22,833 nt of DNA, from assembly GCA_036264135.1 (NCBI GenBank), contig DATARN010000109.1, positions 1 to 22,833 of the forward strand, read 5' to 3'. This document shows positions 1 to 7,438 of the stretch, one piece after another; position 1 is the first letter of the stretch, and each line of letters opens with the position of its first letter. The translations under genes and the position numbers were made by a program. The stretch comes from DATARN01 sp036264135. GTDB lineage: Bacteria; Actinomycetota; Acidimicrobiia; Acidimicrobiales; Palsa-688. A model generated the notes under the pieces. The model was not told the DNA's origin, searched no databases, and saw only the letters and a list, made by a program, of their open reading frames with translations.

Positions 1-38
1 CAGAACGCCGGGGCCCGGAAACCAGCGGCCACCGAGAG

Positions 39-58
39 GGCTGGCTAAGCGCCCAGCC
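39..58. other. Short inverted repeat upstream of the SRAP gene
   Basis: Arms GGCTGG (39-44) and CCAGCC (53-58) enclose an 8-nt loop. No T-run follows, so it is either the end of an upstream transcription unit outside the window or a chance hairpin in GC-rich DNA. Nothing else is recognisable in bases 1-78. Confidence 0.25.
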
Positions 59-78
59 GAGCGGTCACGGGCCGGCGG

Positions 79-84
79 TACCTT
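79..84 (+). promoter_or_regulatory. -10 box (TACCTT) for a leaderless SRAP transcript
   Basis: TACCTT fits the TANNNT -10 consensus and lies 6 nt before the ATG at 91, so the transcript should begin at or near the start codon. There is no Shine-Dalgarno sequence in between. No convincing -35 is visible. Confidence 0.5.
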
Positions 85-90
85 CGCCGG

Positions 91-834
91 ATGTGCGGTC
101 GTTACACGTCGACGTCGGCGCCAGCGGACCTGGCCAAGGTGTTCGCCGTCGACGACGTCAAGGTCGACGAGCTCCCGCTGCGCTACAACGTGGCGCCCAC
201 CCAGGACGTCTACGCCGTGGCCGAGCGGCGGCCCAAGGAGGAGGGGGAGAAGGTACGCCGTCAGCTGGGGGCGTTTCGTTGGGGCCTCGTCCCGTCATGG
301 GCGAAGGATCCCGCGGTCGGCAACAAGATGATCAATGCCCGCGCCGAAGGGATCGAGACCAAGGCGGCCTATAAGAAGGCGCTGGTGCGCCGGCGCTGCA
401 TCATTCCCGCCGACGCCTTCTACGAGTGGCAGGTGCGGTCGGCCGCCGGCCGCAAGAGCAGCAAGCTGCCCTATGTCATCCGCCACAAAGACGGCAGCCC
501 GCTGGCCTTCGCCGGCCTGTGGGAGTTCTGGCGGCCGCCCGACGCCCCCGACGACGAGGCGATCCGCAGCTGCGTGATCATCACGACGGAAGCCAATGAG
601 TTCCTCGCCCCGATCCACGACCGCATGCCCGTCATCCTCCCGCCGGAGGCGTGGGACCGCTGGCTCGACCCGACCGTCGACGACGTGGCCGCCCTGCGCC
701 GGCTGCTGGTTCCTGCCCCCGCCGGGGACTTCGAGGCCTTCCCGGTCAGCACTTTGGTCAACGACGTCGCCCACGAGGGCCCCGACCTGGTGGTCCCCCT
801 GCCCCCGCCGCCGGACTCTCTCGCCGCGGGGTAG
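91..834 (+). CDS. SRAP (SOS response-associated peptidase) family protein, YedK/HMCES type
   Basis: This 247-aa protein belongs to the SRAP family, which forms a covalent DNA-protein crosslink with abasic sites in single-stranded DNA through the amino-terminal cysteine and so shields them. The sequence begins MCGRY, leaving Cys2 as the N-terminal residue once Met is removed. Other family marks are NVAPTQ (33-38), RWGLVPSWA (63-71), NARAE (82-86, the conserved Asn), ADAFYEWQ (107-114, conserved Glu112) and PIHDRMP with His176. These match the C2/N/E/H active-site set of E. coli YedK as I recall it. Length is normal. The ATG is fixed by the need for Cys at position 2 and by a -10 box 6 nt upstream. 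It stands alone; the next gene has its own promoter-like box. Confidence 0.95.
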   Translation: MCGRYTSTSAPADLAKVFAVDDVKVDELPLRYNVAPTQDVYAVAERRPKEEGEKVRRQLGAFRWGLVPSWAKDPAVGNKMINARAEGIETKAAYKKALVRRRCIIPADAFYEWQVRSAAGRKSSKLPYVIRHKDGSPLAFAGLWEFWRPPDAPDDEAIRSCVIITTEANEFLAPIHDRMPVILPPEAWDRWLDPTVDDVAALRRLLVPAPAGDFEAFPVSTLVNDVAHEGPDLVVPLPPPPDSLAAG

Positions 835-934
835 GGCGGGCGTCGTCCCGACCGGGGGTCGTCTCCGAATAGAGGGTATGGCGGCCTCGCCCCAACCTGC
901 GACCACTGTCCGTTTGGGCCGGGGACCCACGGGC

Positions 935-940
935 CAGAAT
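935..940 (+). promoter_or_regulatory. Possible -10 box (CAGAAT) for the metallophosphoesterase gene
   Basis: CAGAAT matches TATAAT at four of six positions and sits 6 nt before the ATG at 947. The spacing equals that of the other leaderless-type starts in the window, which is the main reason for choosing 947 as the start. Confidence 0.35.
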
Positions 941-946
941 GCGGGG

Positions 947-2656
947 ATGGAACCCACCCCGTCATGGGCATCCGCCCCCGAACCGGCCTGCCCGAAGCGG
1001 CCCACGTCGATGGACGCCATCGGGTTTGTCCGCCGGCCCATGGTGCGGTGGTTCGACCCTGACCAGCTGGTCGACACCGTCGCCCGGGTGGTCATGTCCG
1101 GGGTGTGGAGTTCCTACGTTGACAGCCGGGAACTGCAGTCGCTGGCGCCGGCGGAGTGCTTTGACCGCTCCGCTGCCGAGGAGTTGTGGCTGGATTACGT
1201 CTCGGACCTGGGCGACGGCTGGAACTCCACCTACACCGTGGCTCGTCTGCTGGCGGCCGAAGAGCTCGAGGTGCCCGGTTCCGGGCGCACGTCTCGGGGC
1301 CGGATCCTGGTGATGGGTGGCGATCAGGTGTATCCCGTCCCCAAGCGCAGCGAGTACGAGAACCGGATGATCGGGCCCTACCGCTCCGCCCTGCCCTGCG
1401 CCCCGGGCGGCGGCCCCGAGGTGTTCGCCATTCCCGGCAGCCACGATTGGTACGACGGCCTGATCAACTTCACCAATATCTTTTGCCGGGGCCGGAGCAT
1501 CGGCGGGTGGCGGACTTCCCAGACCAGGAGCTATTTCGCCCTGAAGCTGCCGCATCGCTGGTGGTTATGGGGAATCGACATGCAATTCGGTGACTACCTG
1601 GATGAGATCCAACTCAAATATTTCGCCGAGATCGCCCGCAGTGAAATGCAGCCGGGAGACACCGTCATTATCTGCATGGCCAAAGAAGTGGAAAGCGGGC
1701 GAGCCAGCGAGGAGGTGTCCTCCGACCGCGACCTCGAACATCTTGAGCGCGAGATCATCGATCCCGCCGGGGGCCGCGTGGTTCTCTACCTGAAGAGCGG
1801 CCGCCACCACTACGTCCGCTACCAGAACGACGAGCGGGAGGCCCAACTGATCACCGCCGGCGGCGGGGGGGCCTTCATGCACCCCACCCACGGCCTGCCG
1901 GCGAAGAATGATCCGTACGGCAACGGCGAGAAGACGTTTCACCGGGCCGCCGTCTATCCCTCCGAGAAGAACTCCCGGCGGCTGCTCAAGCGAGTCTTCC
2001 TGCTCCCGGCCTACAACCTTCCGTTGGCGGGTGTGTTCGGGAGCCTCCAGGTGCTGCTGGCCTTCATGCTCGGATTGCACCTCGGCCACCGCCACCTAGG
2101 ATTGAGTTCGACCGACCTGGCCCGGGCGCTGTGGGACAGCCCAACGGCAGCGGTGCTGTTGCTGGGGGTCATTTTCACCTTCGCGGTGATGGTTCGCGCC
2201 GCCCACGACGCCACCGGCTCGGCCCGCCTGATCATCGGGTTCATCCACTCCCTGATGTTGTTCGCCACCGTGACGGTGGTGATGGTCAGCGCCTCTCGCC
2301 TTTCCGCCGCCTTTGGGCGCGGCGCCGGCTCGTTGTTGGTCTTCCTCTTCCTGTTGGCGGTGTTCGGGGGCGTGGGCGGTGTGCTCAGCACGTCCGCCTA
2401 CCTCTGGGCCACCAATCGGCTCGGTTATCACGGCAACGAGGCGTACGCGCCGCTCCACCACGCCGACTACAAGAACTTCCTGCGCCTGAAGCTGTCTTCC
2501 GACGGGACGTTGGCCATTTACCCCATCGGCATCGACCGGGTCGGCCGGCGATGGGAATTGCGGCCCGACGATCCCGCCGGGGCGCCGTGGTTCGCCCCCG
2601 TCGGCGCCGAACCAACCGCCCACCTCATCGAGGGCCCACTGCATATCGTGCGTTAG
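947..2656 (+). CDS. Membrane-anchored metallophosphoesterase-like protein with altered active-site motifs
   Basis: This 569-aa protein has an N-terminal calcineurin-like phosphoesterase domain and a membrane-embedded C-terminal part. Recognisable family blocks are SDLGDGW (Asp87, Asp90), GGDQVYP (Asp126), GSHDWYDG (165-167 = SHD) and SGRHHYVRY (His287, His288), followed by a glycine run and HPTHG. Four hydrophobic segments follow, at about 363-382, 401-419, 428-449 and 461-486, and then a soluble tail. Family members normally read GNHD and carry an Asp before the last His pair (GDxHH); here these are GSHD and SGRHH. Metal binding may therefore be weakened, and activity is uncertain. Substrate is unknown. 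In-frame ATGs at 878 and 1010 are alternatives to 947; residues before about 22 look non-domain. Confidence 0.8.
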   Translation: MEPTPSWASAPEPACPKRPTSMDAIGFVRRPMVRWFDPDQLVDTVARVVMSGVWSSYVDSRELQSLAPAECFDRSAAEELWLDYVSDLGDGWNSTYTVARLLAAEELEVPGSGRTSRGRILVMGGDQVYPVPKRSEYENRMIGPYRSALPCAPGGGPEVFAIPGSHDWYDGLINFTNIFCRGRSIGGWRTSQTRSYFALKLPHRWWLWGIDMQFGDYLDEIQLKYFAEIARSEMQPGDTVIICMAKEVESGRASEEVSSDRDLEHLEREIIDPAGGRVVLYLKSGRHHYVRYQNDEREAQLITAGGGGAFMHPTHGLPAKNDPYGNGEKTFHRAAVYPSEKNSRRLLKRVFLLPAYNLPLAGVFGSLQVLLAFMLGLHLGHRHLGLSSTDLARALWDSPTAAVLLLGVIFTFAVMVRAAHDATGSARLIIGFIHSLMLFATVTVVMVSASRLSAAFGRGAGSLLVFLFLLAVFGGVGGVLSTSAYLWATNRLGYHGNEAYAPLHHADYKNFLRLKLSSDGTLAIYPIGIDRVGRRWELRPDDPAGAPWFAPVGAEPTAHLIEGPLHIVR

Positions 2657-2754
2657 CGTCGGCCGCACCGGGACCGCCCCCCGATGGTCGCGCTTCCGAC
2701 CCGAGCAGTGAGGCGAGGTGGGCTTCGCTCTTCGGGTCCGGATTTGGACGCCGT

Positions 2755-2769
2755 CTAGTCAGTGACTAG
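2755..2769. promoter_or_regulatory. 15-bp palindrome, possible operator
   Basis: CTAGTCA and TGACTAG are perfect 7-bp arms around a single G. The site lies about 60 bp before the start of the exported Thr/Pro-rich protein and about 48 bp before its probable -10 box, a usual distance for a regulator-binding site. The rest of the 2657-2829 gap has no gene that I can see. Confidence 0.35.
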
Positions 2770-2816
2770 GCGAAATTTGGCTAGATCGGGCCATTGTCGG
2801 TCGAGTCCCATTTCGC

Positions 2817-2822
2817 CATAGT
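2817..2822 (+). promoter_or_regulatory. Possible -10 box (CATAGT) for the Thr/Pro-rich protein
   Basis: CATAGT matches TATAAT at four positions and ends 7 nt before the ATG at 2830. The intervening bases GACCTCC are not a ribosome-binding site, which fits a leaderless start. Confidence 0.35.
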
Positions 2823-2829
2823 GACCTCC

Positions 2830-3558
2830 ATGGGCAAATCCCATTTTCATCGGCGGCGTTTGTGGATCGGGTTGGCGCTGGCCCTCCTCGGGGTGGCCGC
2901 CGTCGCCACCGCGCTTGTCGGCCTGGCCGGCTCCGGCGGCAAAGGGGCCGTCGTGGCGACCAAGGGCGCTCCCTCGGCCGCCATCGGCCAGGCGGCGATT
3001 GTGCCGCTGACCACGACGACTACGCCGACCGTCGACGTGCCCGCCGTTTCCGCCACCGTGCCACCGTCGCCGGCCACGACTGCCCCCGCCACGACCCGGC
3101 CGCCGGCAGCCGCGGCGGCGGCCACCATTCCCACGGTGCGTCCCCACGCCGATCCCGCCACCTCCATCCCGGAAACCACCGTGTCCACCACTATCCCGCC
3201 GACCACGGTGCCTGGCACCACGTCCACCACGGCGCCCCCCACCACGGCCAAGGTCTCGATCATCAACCGTTACACCGGTGCGGTGCAGGTCACCGTCGAC
3301 GGCCATTCCTACACGGTGGCGTCGCAGGCTGCGGTGGGCCCGGTGACGGTGACGCCGGCCGCCAGCGGCAACGACATCATCTCCGTCACATCCGTCGCCG
3401 ACCCCACCTGCGGAGTGGGCGATGCCATGAAGTACTTCTACGCCGGCAGCTCCTATGAGCTACAGATCGCGGCCGGCGGCGGGACGTGCACGACCAGCAA
3501 CGGCGGCATCACCGGACCGAGCTTCAACGTGGCTCCTACCCTGGACCTCACCGGCTAG
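2830..3558 (+). CDS. Exported, N-terminally anchored Thr/Pro-rich protein, function unknown
   Basis: This 242-aa protein is not recognised. A basic N-terminus (HFHRRR, 5-10) precedes one hydrophobic segment at about 11-33, giving a signal anchor or uncleaved signal peptide. Residues to about 140 are low-complexity, rich in Thr, Pro, Ala and Ser (TTTTTPT-type runs), like the wall-spanning linkers of actinobacterial surface proteins. The last 100 residues look like a small compact beta domain with two cysteines (in PTCGVGD and GGTCTTS) that could form a disulfide outside the cell. The ATG at 2830 is chosen over TTG 2794 and GTG 2821 because the basic residues and hydrophobic stretch follow it directly. 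Its TAG stop overlaps the stop of the convergent minus-strand gene. A surface or sensing role is only a guess. Confidence 0.65.
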   Translation: MGKSHFHRRRLWIGLALALLGVAAVATALVGLAGSGGKGAVVATKGAPSAAIGQAAIVPLTTTTTPTVDVPAVSATVPPSPATTAPATTRPPAAAAAATIPTVRPHADPATSIPETTVSTTIPPTTVPGTTSTTAPPTTAKVSIINRYTGAVQVTVDGHSYTVASQAAVGPVTVTPAASGNDIISVTSVADPTCGVGDAMKYFYAGSSYELQIAAGGGTCTTSNGGITGPSFNVAPTLDLTG

Positions 3559-4292
3559 AACTTCAGTTCCGCCCACGCCTTTACGACGTCGTCTCCGCCG
3601 AAGCGCTGGAGGCGGGGGTGGTCGGCAGGGATGCGGTTGAGCATCCACAGGTACAGGTCGGACGCCGCGCCGCGGATGGCGGTATCCGACTTGCGGTGCT
3701 CCCGGATCTCGTCGAAGCCTTCGGGGCGGAGATCGAGGGTCCACTCACCTTCGCCGTCGGTGGCGTGCAGGTGCAGCGAGCCGTGCAGCCCCGGCACCGG
3801 CTGGTGGGCCAGCCACGCCCGGACGAACGAGAGGTACTCGTCGATACCGTCGAGGGCGAGGTCGGAGGCGATGGCACTGGCGCCGCCGGGGGACGCGGCG
3901 TTCTGGGCGTCCCAGCGGTGAATGGCGGTCTCCTGGGCCATGCGGCGGAACCAGAACTGTGCCGGCCCCGGACCCCGGTCGCGCCAGTTCCAGACGTGCT
4001 CCTCGGGCCCGGTGGCGCCGAAGGCGGCCAACAGCGAGTGCAGGCCGTCTCGGTACCAGGCGACCAGGGCCGCCATGTCCTCGGGCGGGTCGATCGTGCG
4101 CGCCACGTACCTCTGCGCCTTGGTCGACACGATCTGCTCCACCCACGCATGGACGCCGCCGGCGTGGGCGACGAGGTCGGTCATCTGCCAACCGGGGCAC
4201 GAGGGGACCTCGGCGGCGGGCGCGGCCGCGGCCGCGGCGGCCAAGGCGTCGCCGTCGTGATGGAGGTGCTCGAGGTACGACGCCGATTCCAC
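3555..4292 (-). CDS. Maleylpyruvate isomerase (MDMPI)/DinB-superfamily protein, mycothiol-dependent type
   Basis: This 245-aa protein matches the actinobacterial TIGR03083-like family of putative mycothiol-dependent metalloenzymes. The N-terminal four-helix part has CPGWQMTDLVAH (32-43) with His43, and QETAIHRWD (120-128) with Glu121 and His125. These correspond to the His/Glu/His zinc ligands of corynebacterial maleylpyruvate isomerase as I recall it. A C-terminal domain (about 160-245, ending in a DLYLWMLNR-type stretch) is typical. Individual members act on diverse thiol-linked reactions, so the substrate cannot be read from sequence. The start is a GTG only 5 nt after the dxs stop codon and without a clear ribosome-binding site, suggesting translational coupling to dxs. 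The ORF stays open upstream through dxs in another frame, but that part is not real. Confidence 0.85.
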   Translation of the reverse strand: MESASYLEHLHHDGDALAAAAAAAPAAEVPSCPGWQMTDLVAHAGGVHAWVEQIVSTKAQRYVARTIDPPEDMAALVAWYRDGLHSLLAAFGATGPEEHVWNWRDRGPGPAQFWFRRMAQETAIHRWDAQNAASPGGASAIASDLALDGIDEYLSFVRAWLAHQPVPGLHGSLHLHATDGEGEWTLDLRPEGFDEIREHRKSDTAIRGAASDLYLWMLNRIPADHPRLQRFGGDDVVKAWAELKF

Positions 4293-4297
4293 GGCGG

Positions 4298-6202
4298 CTA
4301 GTCGGTGAGCGAGGCGGGCGCGTGGGCGCCGCGGTGGGCGGCGACGGCGGCGGCGGCGATGCCCGGACCGTCGAGCCCAAGGGCGGCGAGGATGGCCGCC
4401 GGCTTGCCGTGGGGGATGTATGCCGTCGGTGTGCCCAGCACCAGGACGGGCGGAGCCGGCCGCCCCTCGGCCCGAGCCAGGTCGGCGATCGCCTGGGCCA
4501 TGAACGCCCCGGCGCCCCCTTCCCGCACGCCGTCCTCGATGGTGACCACCAGTTGGTGGCGGGCGGCATCGGCGATCATGTCCGGGTCGAGTGGGCGGAC
4601 GACCCGGACGTCCCAAACCGTCGGTGGGAGCTGATCAACGGTGAGGAGTGCGGCGGCGTCCTCTGCCGCCTCGACCATTTTCCCCACCGCCAAAAGGCAG
4701 ACGCCCCCGTCCCCGGCGACGATCTTGCGGCCGCGGAGCCCGGCGCCGACTTGATCCGGGGCGGCCTCACGCCCCGCCCCCTTCGGGTAGCGGATAGCCG
4801 AGGGCCCGTCGAGGTTCAAGGCGGTGCGCAGCATGACCCCGACCTCCTGGGTCGAGGAGGGGGCGAAGATCGTCACCCCGGCGATGCGCAGGCACAGCGC
4901 CATGTCCAGCACGCCATGGTGGCTGGGGCCGTCGTCGCCGGTGATCCCCGCCCGGTCGAGGGCGAACACGACCGGCAGGCCGTGCAGGCCGACGTCCAGG
5001 TTCGCCTGGTCGAACGCCCGGGAGAAGAACGTCGAGTACACCGCCACGATCGGGCGTAGGCCGCCCATGGCCATGCCCGCCGCCGAGGTCACGGCGTGGG
5101 CCTCGGCGATGCCGACGTCGAAGAACCGGTCGGGCCAGCGGGCCTGGAAGGGCAGCAAGCCGGTGGGCCCGGGCATGGCGGCGGTGATGGCCACCACCTG
5201 GGGGAACTCCTCGCCGATCTCGACCAGGGCCTCGTTGAAGGCCTGGGTGTAGCCGCCCTTGAGCAGGCCGGCCTCGACCGGGCCGATGGCGGGGTCGAAG
5301 ACGGGAGCGTCGTGCAGGCACTTCTCGTCGTCGTCCTCGGCGGGGGCGTAGCCGCGGCCCTTGTGGGTCAGCACGTGGATGACGATCGGACCGTCGAAGC
5401 CCGCCGCCTGGCGGAGGGTTCCCTCGAGACCGAGGATGTCGTGGCCGTCGACCGGACCGACGTAGCGCACGCCGAGGCTTTCGAAGAAGGCCGGCGGTTC
5501 GACGACCTCGCGGATGGCGGAGTACATGCCCTGGAGGCTGCTGTAGGCCAGCGGGCCGACGGCGGGCAGGACCCGCAGCGCCTCCTCCAGGCGGGACCGG
5601 ATCGACTTCAGGCCGGGGTGGAGGCGGATGCGGGTCAGGCTCTCCGATAGGCGCGACACTGTCGGGGCGTAGGAGCGGCCGTTGTCGTTGAGGACGACGA
5701 CGACCCGGCTGCCGGAGTGGCCGAGGTTGTTGAGGCCCTCGTACGCCATGCCGCCGGTGAGCGACCCGTCGCCGATGACGGCCACCACCTTGCGGTCCGG
5801 TGTGCTGGAGCGTTCGATGGCCGCGGCCAGGCCGTGGGCGTAGGACAAGATCGTCGAGGCGTGGCTGTTCTCGACCCAGTCGTGCGCCGATTCCCGCCGT
5901 GAGGGGTAGCCCGAGAGGCCGCCGCCCTGGCGCAGGGTGGCGAAGGCCGCCCGCCGGCCGGTGACGATCTTGTGGGCGTAGGCCTGGTGCCCGGTGTCCC
6001 ACAAGATGGCGTCGCGCGGCGAGTTGAAGGCCCGGTGCAGCGCCAGTGTGAGCTCCACGGCACCGAGGTTGGACCCGAGATGGCCGCCGGTGACCGCCAC
6101 CGCCTGCACGATGAACTCTCGGATCTCGGCCGCCAGTTCGACCAATTGGTTGCCGTCCAGCTTGCGGAGGTCCGCGGGACTCTCGATCATCTCCAACAGC
6201 AT
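4298..6202 (-). CDS. dxs: 1-deoxy-D-xylulose-5-phosphate synthase
   Basis: DXS condenses pyruvate and glyceraldehyde 3-phosphate into DXP, the first step of the MEP isoprenoid pathway, with thiamine diphosphate and Mg2+. The protein has 634 aa, normal for the family. Landmarks are GGHLGSNLG (39-47), WDTGHQAYAHK (68-78), the ThDP/Mg motif GDGSLTGGMAYEGLNN (144-159) followed by LNDNG (171-175), the catalytic Glu367 in GIAEAHAVT, and DRAGITGDDGPSHHG (416-430). The ATG at 6202 has AGAGGT about 10 nt upstream; a second ATG at 6190 is a minor alternative. The ATG also overlaps the TGA of a 19-codon ORF (TGATG). Downstream, the MDMPI-type gene starts after 5 nt. The prenyl synthase gene lies directly upstream on the same strand, consistent with one isoprenoid operon. 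Confidence 0.97.
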   Translation of the reverse strand: MLLEMIESPADLRKLDGNQLVELAAEIREFIVQAVAVTGGHLGSNLGAVELTLALHRAFNSPRDAILWDTGHQAYAHKIVTGRRAAFATLRQGGGLSGYPSRRESAHDWVENSHASTILSYAHGLAAAIERSSTPDRKVVAVIGDGSLTGGMAYEGLNNLGHSGSRVVVVLNDNGRSYAPTVSRLSESLTRIRLHPGLKSIRSRLEEALRVLPAVGPLAYSSLQGMYSAIREVVEPPAFFESLGVRYVGPVDGHDILGLEGTLRQAAGFDGPIVIHVLTHKGRGYAPAEDDDEKCLHDAPVFDPAIGPVEAGLLKGGYTQAFNEALVEIGEEFPQVVAITAAMPGPTGLLPFQARWPDRFFDVGIAEAHAVTSAAGMAMGGLRPIVAVYSTFFSRAFDQANLDVGLHGLPVVFALDRAGITGDDGPSHHGVLDMALCLRIAGVTIFAPSSTQEVGVMLRTALNLDGPSAIRYPKGAGREAAPDQVGAGLRGRKIVAGDGGVCLLAVGKMVEAAEDAAALLTVDQLPPTVWDVRVVRPLDPDMIADAARHQLVVTIEDGVREGGAGAFMAQAIADLARAEGRPAPPVLVLGTPTAYIPHGKPAAILAALGLDGPGIAAAAVAAHRGAHAPASLTD

Positions 6203-6261
6203 CAGGCCACGCTACCTCTGGCCGGCGTCTCCGCCGCGGCGGCGCTCACGGCATCGGTCAT
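6202..6261 (-). CDS. Possible 19-aa leader peptide translationally coupled to dxs
   Basis: The minus strand carries a perfect AGGAGG (6271-6266), a 4-nt spacer and an ATG opening a 19-codon ORF (MTDAVSAAAAETPARGSVA). Its TGA overlaps the dxs ATG as TGATG. This is the strongest Shine-Dalgarno sequence before dxs and serves no other evident start. It may set dxs translation by coupling or be a regulatory leader. There is no run of one amino acid typical of classical attenuation apart from a short Ala stretch. Conservation is unknown, hence low confidence. Confidence 0.35.
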   Translation of the reverse strand: MTDAVSAAAAETPARGSVA

Positions 6262-6305
6262 CCATCCTCCTGGGCGTTCGACGTTCATTGATGGCGGGCG
6301 AAGGG

Positions 6306-7382
6306 CTAGTAATTGCGGCCGGCCACGAAGTGGGCCAGTTCGGTGAGGGCCTGGCGGGCGCCGGCGGCGACGGGAAGGCGGGCGGCGGCGGCCAGCGACT
6401 CCTCGACCAGCCGGTCGATGGTGGCCTCGACATCCCGCCGGGACCCGGTGGCGGCGAACACCGCCTGCATGGCCTCGACCTCGCCGGCGGAGAGGTCGCC
6501 GGCGCCGAAGCGTTCGCGGAGGAGGGCGGCGCCTTGTCCCACCGCCCGCTGCCGGGCCAGGGCGTAGAGCAGGGTCGGCTTTCCCTCGCGGAGATCCTCG
6601 CCGACCGCCTTTCCGGTCACCACCGGGTCGCCGAAGGTGCCGAGGATGTCGTCACGAAGCTGGAACGCCTCGCCCAGCGGCAGCCCGTAGGCGCTGAAGG
6701 CGGGCAGCACCTCGGCCACCCGGTCCGGGGCGGCCAGCGCGGCGCCGAGGTGCAAGGGCCGCTCGATGGTGTACTTGGCCGACTTGTACCGGCAGATCCG
6801 CGCCGCCAGCTCGGGGGTGGCCTCCCCCCGCGCCGTGCCGATCATGTCGAGGTACTGGCCGACGTTGACCTCGACGCGCAGCTCGTCGAAGATTTCCCAC
6901 GCCGGGCGGGGGGCGCCGCGCAGCAGGATGTCGCTGTACACAAAGGCCAGGTCGCCGACGAGGATCCCGGCACCCTCGCCGAAACGCCGGTCCTCGCCCC
7001 GCCACCCCCTGGCCCGGTGCAGCCGGGTGAAGGTGGTGTGGATGGTCTCGGCGCCGTGGCGGCGCTCGGAGGCGTCCATGATGTCGTCGTGGATGACGGC
7101 GAAGGTGTGCAGCATTTCGAGTGCGGCGCCGGCGTCGAGCATCAGCGGGTCGTCCGGGTCGCCGCCCAGGCCGACGAAGGCCCAGTGGCAGAACACCGGG
7201 CGCAGCCGTTTGCCGCCCGAATGCACGAACCGCAGGAGCGACTCGAGGGGCGGGGCGAGGTCGGGATCGACGGCACTCCAGCGGGCCCGGTCGGCTTCGA
7301 TCAGCGCCGTCAGCCGCGCCTCGACCCGGGCGCCGATCTCGGCCAGGAAGCCGGGTGGGGCGGCCCGAGCGGTGACAGTCAT
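6306..7382 (-). CDS. Polyprenyl (probably geranylgeranyl-type) diphosphate synthase
   Basis: This 358-aa trans-prenyltransferase condenses isopentenyl diphosphate with allylic diphosphates. Visible motifs are GGKRLRP (56-62), the first Asp-rich motif DDIMD (99-103), KSAKYTIERPL (200-210) and FQLRDDILGTFGDP (240-253), which holds the second Asp-rich region in the DDxxG form common in actinobacterial GGPP synthases. Lys258 and the GEDLREGKPTLL block (261-272) also fit. Chain length (C15, C20 or longer) cannot be fixed from this alone. The ATG at 7382 follows a TACCCT box by 9 nt; the upstream GTG at 7403 lies before that box and is rejected. It precedes dxs by 103 nt on the same strand, so DXS supplies the pathway that feeds it. 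Confidence 0.93.
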   Translation of the reverse strand: MTVTARAAPPGFLAEIGARVEARLTALIEADRARWSAVDPDLAPPLESLLRFVHSGGKRLRPVFCHWAFVGLGGDPDDPLMLDAGAALEMLHTFAVIHDDIMDASERRHGAETIHTTFTRLHRARGWRGEDRRFGEGAGILVGDLAFVYSDILLRGAPRPAWEIFDELRVEVNVGQYLDMIGTARGEATPELAARICRYKSAKYTIERPLHLGAALAAPDRVAEVLPAFSAYGLPLGEAFQLRDDILGTFGDPVVTGKAVGEDLREGKPTLLYALARQRAVGQGAALLRERFGAGDLSAGEVEAMQAVFAATGSRRDVEATIDRLVEESLAAAARLPVAAGARQALTELAHFVAGRNY

Positions 7383-7391
7383 CCTGGAGAG

Positions 7392-7397
7392 AGGGTA
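7392..7397 (-). promoter_or_regulatory. -10 box (TACCCT on the minus strand) for the prenyl synthase gene
   Basis: Read on the minus strand, TACCCT ends 9 nt before the ATG at 7382, predicting a leader of only a few bases. It suggests that the prenyl synthase and dxs can be transcribed separately from the flippase-PAP2 pair upstream. Confidence 0.4.
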
Positions 7398-7404
7398 AGC
7401 CACC

Positions 7405-7431
7405 GGCCGTGATAGGCGGAATCACCTGGCC
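7405..7431. promoter_or_regulatory. Hairpin or operator between the PAP2 and prenyl synthase genes
   Basis: Arms GGCCGTGAT (7405-7413) and ATCAC-CT-GGCC (7421-7431) pair over 9 bp with a 2-nt bulge and a 7-nt loop. The site lies just upstream of the minus-strand -10 box, roughly over its -35 region, and just after the PAP2 stop codon. It could be a terminator-like structure without a U-tract or a repressor site. Confidence 0.35.
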
Positions 7432-7438
7432 GGGGGCG

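Noticed and set aside
596..946. N-terminal extension of the metallophosphoesterase frame into the SRAP gene
   Set aside because: The added residues are Arg/Pro/Ser-rich shadow sequence of the SRAP gene; a start at 947 follows a -10-like box.
295..1095. Long minus-strand frames opposite the SRAP and phosphoesterase genes
   Set aside because: They are GC-rich mirror frames with Arg/Gly/Pro-biased translations and no recognisable motifs; the plus-strand frames carry clear family signatures.
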